Part shown: positions 57,570 to 64,000 of the stretch, in pieces | How the letters are laid out: each line of letters opens with the position of its first letter | Numbering within the stretch: the stretch's first letter is position 1 | Source of the DNA: Pontederia crassipes | Taxonomy: Eukaryota; Streptophyta; Magnoliopsida; Commelinales; Pontederiaceae | Reading direction: 5' to 3' | Length of the DNA stretch: 64,000 bases | Assembly (NCBI GenBank): GCA_030549335.1 | Contig: CM060196.1 | Coordinates: 74,360,139-74,424,138 of the forward strand | The notes under the pieces: model-generated | What the model was told of the DNA's origin: nothing | The model's input: only the letters and a program-made list of their open reading frames with translations | Database searches by the model: none | Translations under genes and position numbers: made by a program

Positions 57570-58815
57570 TTAATATGATATCTTACTCCATGAAAGTGAA
57601 TGAGCTAATTTGTGACAACTATTGGAATGTTCAATTACTTGTTGACATGTTTGGTTCTGACTTGCTCAATTGTGTTGATGCTATATATTTGTCTATTCAT
57701 GCCTATGATGACACCTGGCAGTGGGTTAAGGATACCCATGGAGTTCCTAAGGCAAACTCAGTTTACAGATTCATGGTAGATACCTCTTTACCACCTGCCT
57801 TGTCTGGACGGCCAGCTTGGAATACACTGTGGCATATCAAAGTTGTACCTAAAGTTCATATCTTCCTTTGGAAATTAATGCATAAGCGACTTCCTACCTC
57901 TGATGTTATCTTGCATTTCATTCCCTCATGTAATTCTGCTTGTAAATTTTGCGGCCATCACTTGAAGACTGTTGACCATCTCTTTTTCTCCTGTCCTTTC
58001 TTTTTATCTCTTTGGTCCATTGTCCAATCTGATCTTAATTTTAACTTTGAACTTTTTAATCAATGGTGCCTGGCTTGTCGAGGGTTCCTCTCTGGATTCT
58101 AGTGCAACGTTAAAATTGAGATCTATTCTGACCTTTTCTTTTTGGGGTATTTGGTCTGCCCGGAATGAAGTTTTGTTTCGTTCCAAGCTGACAACCGCTC
58201 GGTCCGTTTGGCAGAGAGATCTGTCTAATTATGATGATTGTATTAGAGGCCAGGTTCCTGAGGCACTGCACCCCCAAGGCCCTATGTTGGCCCGGTGGGA
58301 GCCCCCTGCTATGGGGTGGAGGAAACTGAATACTGATGGTTCTTTCATTGATAACATGCATCCTAGTGGTATATGCTTCATCATTCGCTCTCACGATTCT
58401 TCCTTCTATGCTGCAGGGGCCATTGCGCGGCGTTCCAACTCGGATTTGGAGATTGAAGCTCGGGCTATTCTGACAGGTATTCTACACAGTATCCAACATC
58501 ATATTACCCAACTACACATTGAATCAGATTCACAAACTCTTGTTCGCATCTTGAACGGCAGAACGAGACCTCCTAGAATTATACATCACATTATCTTAGA
58601 TATTACTTCACTGCTGTTATATTTTACTCATTAGAGAATTACGCATTGTAATCGTAGAGCTAATGCAGTTGCTCATTACTTTGCATATTTTGCACGGCAA
58701 TCAAACCGTGATGATTTTTTAAAGGATACCCCTCATGTGGGGATCCTTCATCTTTTGTATCTCGACAGCACTGGGTGCTTTATCAATGGTTAATTATCTT
58801 CATCTTTTTACAAAA
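57570..58815 (+). mobile_element. L1-type LINE 3' fragment: zf-RVT and RNase H domains
   Basis: The translation runs as in the C-terminus of plant L1 ORF2. It has WQWVKDTHGVPKANSVYRF, then AWNTLWHIKVVPKVHIFLW (zf-RVT core) and the Cys pairs of CKFCGHHLKTVDHLFFSC. After one frameshift near 58050 comes an RNase H domain with LNTDGSF, the EIEARAIL helix and ESDSQTL (catalytic Asp/Glu/Asp all present). STGCFIN and a short A-rich stretch end it. The endonuclease and reverse transcriptase are missing, which fits 5' truncation on insertion. Confidence 0.8.
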
Positions 58816-58879
58816 AAAAGAAAAGTTAATTATTAATAAAGTTTCTTTAAAAATAACAACGATATATGTGCTCAGTCTT

Positions 58880-59345
58880 CTCCCCTTGGCCGGGCCAGCC
58901 CGGCCCCGGCACAACCACCCCGTCGGGCCTTGGCCAAATCGTGTTGGGCTGTCTAGCAAGATGCTGAGCATGGCTCGGCCCGGCACAAGTTCGACGACGA
59001 GCATGATTTTTTATTATATAATTACATATTTGATCATATATATTAGTTTTATAATTATATTATACGTCTATTTAATCATATATCATAAAATTTATAACTA
59101 TATTATATATAAAAAAATTATACATCTAATAATCCTAATATCATATATTATAATATTTTTGTTACAGACACATTTTTTATTACCCATTTTTATTTTACTT
59201 TCACTTATTTTATTTTCTTAATTTAATACATATAGCAAAAAACAAGAAAGAAAAAAATAGATGACCCAACTGGCTGAGTCGGCCGAAGTGCCTTCCGACA
59301 TGATCCGAGGCAAAGTTCGGCACTATCCGAAAGTCCATCTCTAAT
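58880..59345. mobile_element. Possible hAT-type MITE remnant
   Basis: GC-rich GGCCGGGCCAGCCCGGCCCC at the left and GGCACTATCCGAAAGTCCAT near the right, with TAGAGATGG read inward from the right end, resemble plant hAT MITEs. The left terminal repeat and target duplication are not seen. Confidence 0.35.
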
Positions 59346-59349
59346 TTCT

Positions 59350-59705
59350 GAAAAAATTACATCAAATGCTCTCCGACTTTAAGATTTGCTCAGCGATATT
59401 CTCCAACTTCACCTTGTAACACCAATGTCCTCTATCTTTTAACTCATTTCATCTAATGCCTTTTTTACTTGTTATAGTCCATTCTCTTGATCATGGAGAA
59501 TAAAAAATACCATAGCGACATGTGGGAGTGGGGCCTCCCCCGACCTCGTTGGCGGCGAGGAGAGAGAGCCCTCCCATGCGTCGACGAGAAGAATAGGGCA
59601 TCGGATGAAAAGAGTTAAAAAATAGAGGACATTATTATTATAAAATTAAATTAAAAGATATTCGTAAGTAAATATTAAAGTTAAAATACATTTGATGTAA
59701 TTTTT
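59350..59705. mobile_element. MULE-type MITE, 356 bp
   Basis: The ends AAAAAATTACATCAAATG and CATTTGATGTAATTTTT are inverted copies, with weaker inner similarity. Flanks CTAATTTCT and CTACTTTCT match at 8 of 9 positions, a 9-bp Mutator-like duplication. The middle has a short GC-rich patch (GGGGCCTCCCCCGACC). Confidence 0.7.
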
Positions 59706-59714
59706 CTACTTTCT

Positions 59715-60699
59715 AAATAACATATCATATCAACGGTATATATCTCTCAAGTCTGAGCTGTCTCTTTCAATTTAGTTTGCTATCTAGACCTGTATAGGTC
59801 AACTCACATTGGTTATACGTTAAGTTTGTCTTCATCGTAGAAAATGGAAAGGTTGAGTCACTTGGGAATTAAACCTTAATTTCTTATCCAAAAACCAAAA
59901 GAGATGTTTCTACCTGGTTAAAAAAAGAATAAATTACCCTATTTAATAAGATGATTAGTATATATTAGTGATCATTTAATTAATTTTATAATTATAACTT
60001 ATGATTAAATTCATTATATATTTCTTAAATTAAATAATATATTTTTTGGATAATTTGATAATAAAAATATATCATTTAAGACTAAATAAATTGCAATTAT
60101 TGAATTAATCCTATTTATTATTTATTTAACATACTTTGATCAAATAATTTGATGATCTTTATTTAAATTATTTTTACTATTCAACATATACTTTAAATTA
60201 ATATATAATTATGTTATTAATTTAATACGTAAAATTAATATTTTACACTCGTTTTACGTTTATACATTTTCGTCCTGTCTTAAATTAATAGGATTCTAGT
60301 TATTTTCTATTAGATCAATTCACCTCCCCCTGTAATGAACTAAACTAGATTGGACTCGGTGTCCGGATAGCAAAATCCAATTCTTCCACGTCGATCTAAA
60401 TCGCAACTTTTTTTTTGTTGTAAAATATATATAGGTCACAATTTTTCTATTTTATGTTTATCCAAATAATAGTTGATGCACTATTGTGACAAATCTAACG
60501 TGCATGTCCGCTATAATTGAAGAAGACAGAGGCGGTGCCATTAATTTGTCCACCAATAGAAAAGGACTTATCATATAATAAATGGCCTACGACCACAAAT
60601 AGCAAAATGTTTCTATGATCTGAATTCAGGCCGTCTACATGCGGCCAAGGCACGTCCACGACGATTGAAAATGAAAAGACTCACCAACGGGAGTGGACA
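59715..60699. other. AT-rich spacer
   Basis: About 980 bp with no gene, RNA or repeat structure that I can support. Confidence 0.4.
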
Positions 60700-60870
60700 G
60701 AGGTAATCAAATTTGAACCTTTGCAGGAAATTTTCATCGAAAATCTTATTTGTGGTAATTAGACGTATTATACATCAAATTAATCAAGTTTGACGATAAA
60801 TCGAAACTTTTAACTTGTGATCAATGCGTGCGCTCCTTAACGTCACGTGAATTGAACAATCGATAGTGCT
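60700..60870. repeat. SINE-like repeat, copy 2
   Basis: AAATTTGAACCTTTGCAG, AAATTTTC and GAAACTTTTAACTTGTGATCA follow the order of the copy at 24640-24840. The family assignment is tentative. Confidence 0.35.
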
Positions 60871-61189
60871 TCCTGAATACTAGAATGACAATAGAAAAAA
60901 AAATGAAAAAAACTTGTCTTTTATGTCGAAAACAATTATAAAATATCTCAAATGATATATATCAAATGATTTGATCTACCAAAATATGTTTATATATTGA
61001 GTAAAATAATTAAATTTCAATGTCAAAAATTTTGAAATGCAATAAGTTTTGCACTCTCGATTCAAAGCTAAAGATTACGATAATCTTGGGTTATATATAT
61101 ACCATCCACTCGAATGCAAGCTTTGTTCGCCAACCCCCACCACCGTCTGACTTGATAAGTGAGTACAGCCGAACTCGTGGATGTCTTTG
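60871..61189. other. AT-rich spacer
   Basis: About 320 bp, nothing recognised. Confidence 0.4.
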
Positions 61190-61194
61190 CTTTA

Positions 61195-61738
61195 TAATTA
61201 GAGCTAGACACGAGCTAGGTCGAGTTAGGCTTATGCTTAAATAAGCTAGGCTTATTACAAAATAAAAGTATTTAAGCTTGACATATAGCTTGTAACAAGT
61301 TATGAATATAAACTTAGTCTGATTTGTTTTATTAACTTTTAATACATGACCTAGCTTATTAGTCTGTTAAGACAATCTATATTAAATATAATAAATCTTA
61401 TTTACTAAAAAAATAATAGATATGAACTAAATAAAAAAGTCACCACTAATATATTTCTTCTAAACATATAATAAAAATAGTAATATTGAATTCAAAATTG
61501 AAGATTTAAAAAATGAAGGATTAAAAATTATATATATAATATAATATATTAATAAATCTTGGCCTGATAAGCTATAAGACTAGGTCAATTATTAAAATAC
61601 TAAGCCTCTTTAAGAAAATAGGCTTTATTTAATATTTTAATCTGATTTATTTTGATAATAGGCCGAGCCGAGCTAGGCCAAAAATAGATCGACCCACGAG
61701 TTGCTCACGAACGGTTCGACTCATTTCCAGTCCTATTC
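61195..61738. mobile_element. Probable hAT-type MITE
   Basis: It begins TTAGAGCTAGACACGAGCTA and ends CGACTCATTTCCAGTCCTA; read inward from both sides this gives TAGAGCTAGACACGAG and TAGGACTGGAAATGAG, a diverged inverted pair of hAT style. AGCTAGGCTTA and its inverse TAAGCTAG recur inside. The target duplication is not clear. Confidence 0.5.
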
Positions 61739-62490
61739 CAATGAATTTATTAGACTTTTCGTGGCCTATCAAAATTTTAAATAGCTTTGATTTTACCAAA
61801 ACGTAACTATTTATGGAGTCCACTCATATATCGAAAAAAAAAGAAGTCTCCGATTAAAATTTTATCAATAGAAATAAGGGTGAGGGTAGTCCAGATGGGA
61901 TTGGTTTTTTGGTTAAAAAATCATTCATTATTTTTTGAGTTGATTTTTTTAATTAAGAAAATCAACCTAGAACTATTTTAAAAAATAAAAATCGCCCTCC
62001 AACACCCCAATTTTTCTGAACCCTACTTTTGTATAATTGTATTTCAAAATATATAATAAATTAAAATTAACATAAAAATATTCAATCTTATAATTGAATG
62101 TAAAAATACTACTAAAAGTTTAAAGCAATTAAATTAGAGTTTGATAATGTGATAGAAAAATGTCAAATTGTATAAAATTTTATTATATCTTTATTAAAAA
62201 ATTTATATCATATGAATTAATTAAATAAACTAATTATATGAATCAAATTTATCTAAATCATATTCAGACTCATATTTTTTTATTTTTCTAATTTATTTTT
62301 TAGTAAATTTTATGGGTTTCCTACACCTCTAAACAAAAGTTAGTTTATTTTTAAAATAATCTTTTCTTACATTAAATGTTATATCCCTTTGCAATAACAA
62401 ATAAATAAATAAATTTATAATATAAGGATTCGAATTCACATGTTAAATATTAGTTTTTGGAGTGATCGAATAAAGATCTGAATTTACTCT
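61739..62490. other. AT-rich spacer
   Basis: About 750 bp, AT-rich, no gene recognised. Confidence 0.4.
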
Positions 62491-62499
62491 CGACCTCGG

Positions 62500-63414
62500 G
62501 GGTAAATTGCACGAATGGTCCCCCAACTTTGAGTCGATTTCTAATTGGTCCTCCAACTTCAATGTATAATCAGAACGCTCTCCATCTTTCTTTTTCTTGC
62601 ACGCTTAGTCCTCCTGATCGATGATAGTGGGTTTCTCGATTACCTTGCTGATGTGACAGATTTTCTCTCTCCTCCACATCATTTTATGTCTGCCACATCA
62701 TTATAAAAATTTAAAAATAATAAAAAAGAATAAAATTTCAACGTCATTAAAAAAATTTAAAAATAAAAAAAATCAGAGCCAAAGAGAGAGGAGGGGGGGC
62801 GATCGCCCCCTCTCTTCCAGCGAGAGAGAGAGAGAGAGAGCTCCGAGCTCACCGGAGCTCGAGCTCTCTCTCTCCAGCCGTGCTGGAGAGAGAGAGGGGG
62901 GCGAGCTCTCTTTCTCTCTCTCTCTCGCTGAGAGAGGGGGCGACCGCCCCCCTCCCTCTCTCTCCCGTGCGGGAGAGAGAAGGAGGGGGGCGGTCGCCCC
63001 CATCTGCTCGAGCTCTGGCGAGCTCGCCGGAGCTCGAGCTCTCTCTCTCTCTAGCGAGCTCTCGCTAGAGAGAGAGAGGGGGTGACCGCCCCCCTCTGCT
63101 CGAGCTCCGGCAAGCTCGACCAGCTCGCCGGAGATTGAGCAGCCTCCTCTCTCTCCGGCTCTGATTTTCTTAAAAAAATTTTTAATGACGTGGAAACTTC
63201 ATCCTTTTTTATTATTTTTTTAACTTTTATAATGACGTGGATGAGAGAGAAAATCCGCCATGTCAGCAAGGCAATCGGGAAACTCACTATCACCGGTCAG
63301 GAGGACTAAGCGTGCAAGAAAAAGAAAGATGAAGGACATTCTGATTATAAATTGAAGTTGGGGGACCAATTGGAAATCGACTCAAAGTTGGGAGATCATT
63401 CGTGTAATTTACCC
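62500..63414. mobile_element. Non-autonomous Mutator-like element with GC-hairpin core, copy 2
   Basis: The inverted ends GGGTAAATTGCACGAATG and CATTCGTGTAATTTACCC extend for about 135 bp with shared blocks such as TTGCACGCTTAGTCCTCCTG. Flanks CGACCTCGG and CGACCTGGG match at 8 of 9 positions. The core is a run of GAGAGAGAG, GAGCTCGAGCTC and GGGGGCGATCGCCCCC palindromes. Same family as the element at 1578-2224, but its ends are better preserved. Confidence 0.8.
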
Positions 63415-63597
63415 CGACCTGGGTCGTTCATCTCGATATTAATTAGCTTCATGCTACATCGATATTTTCTTTCTATTTAGGAAACTATATTTCATACATT
63501 CTATTTAATATTTTATTTTTAAAACACACTGCTTCATTTCCTTTTACCATGAAGACAAATTTGTTGTATATATTTTTCATTTGAAATTGGTTAGTTA

Positions 63598-64000
63598 CAC
63601 TACAGCCCCAAAACCGTCTGTAATCTCATTACGGATGGATTTATCGACGGAACCGATCTGTCAAAAAAATGATCGTCGCAAATCATTTTTCGACGATCGG
63701 AGAAAATTCGTCGAAAGTATCGACAGTTTTGACCGCCGAAAGTTTCGACGGTCAAAACCGTCGAAACTTTGACCGTCGAAACTTTCGGCGATCGTCGCAA
63801 CCGTCGAACTTTCGGCGGTCACAACCATCGCAAAGAAATTTTAAAATATAAAAAAAATTATCCGGCCGCCCGCGGCAAGATTCGGCCGCCAGATTACATC
63901 GGCTGGCAGCCGATCAGGCTGCGGTCATCCAGATCTGACCGCTGGCGGCCGGCCAGATCGGGCTGTCGGATCGCCAGCAGTCGGATCCGGCCGCCGGTTT
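63598..64000. mobile_element. Start of a second CACTA element, running off the window
   Basis: CACTACAGCCCCAAAACCG begins the element, followed by the same CGACGG/CCGTCG subterminal units as in the 10290-12213 element and then CCGGCCGCC-rich DNA. Only one end is in the window. Confidence 0.7.

Overview
The window is nuclear DNA from a flowering plant, most likely a monocot. Its few genes have GC-rich exons set in AT-rich DNA crowded with plant transposons: Copia and Ty3/Gypsy-Tekay LTR elements, L1 LINEs, CACTA, Mutator-like, Tourist and hAT elements. The order Zingiberales is a guess. There is no tRNA, rRNA or CRISPR array that I can see.

Only two genes look intact. One is a single-exon plant carboxylesterase of the CXE family (22488-23441, +). 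The other is a three-exon gibberellin 20-oxidase (53500-54803, -). The other host genes are broken or fragmentary: an HPR3-like hydroxypyruvate reductase (501-2852, -), two CYP706-like P450s (6471-7162 and 16527-19716, both -), a receptor-kinase C-terminal fragment (7965-8400, +), and two remnants of a nitroreductase-family (SagB-like) gene (25500-25790 and about 38930-45330, both +).

Layout. 0-9 kb: HPR3-like pseudogene with a Mutator-like element in its intron, LINE remnants, first CYP706 remnant joined to an L1, kinase fragment. 9.1-13.3 kb: a large inverted-repeat element with a complete non-autonomous CACTA nested in it. 14.5-19.8 kb: Tourist MITE, a Copia 5' fragment, and the second CYP706 gene split by a 2.2-kb non-autonomous LTR element. 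20.3-21.3 kb: a Pack-MULE candidate carrying a UGT-like and a PPR fragment. 22.5-23.4 kb: CXE gene. 25.5-37.8 kb: nitroreductase remnant, then a Copia relic carrying a complete 10.4-kb Tekay element. 38.9-45.3 kb: second nitroreductase copy split by a 5.05-kb Copia element with a perfect 5-bp target duplication. 45.7-51 kb: degraded Gypsy LTR with a hAT insert, a (TTA)n tract and a probable 2.4-kb solo LTR. 53.5-54.8 kb: GA 20-oxidase. 56-64 kb: LINE fragment, MITEs, a second copy of the GC-hairpin Mutator-like element, and the start of another CACTA element running off the window.

The two intact genes do not form a pathway unit, although GA 20-oxidase is a gibberellin biosynthesis enzyme. 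The most informative biology is the order of events: P450 and nitroreductase copies broken by dateable insertions, a tandem duplication copying an insertion junction, and a bacterial-type enzyme family found in decay in a plant genome.
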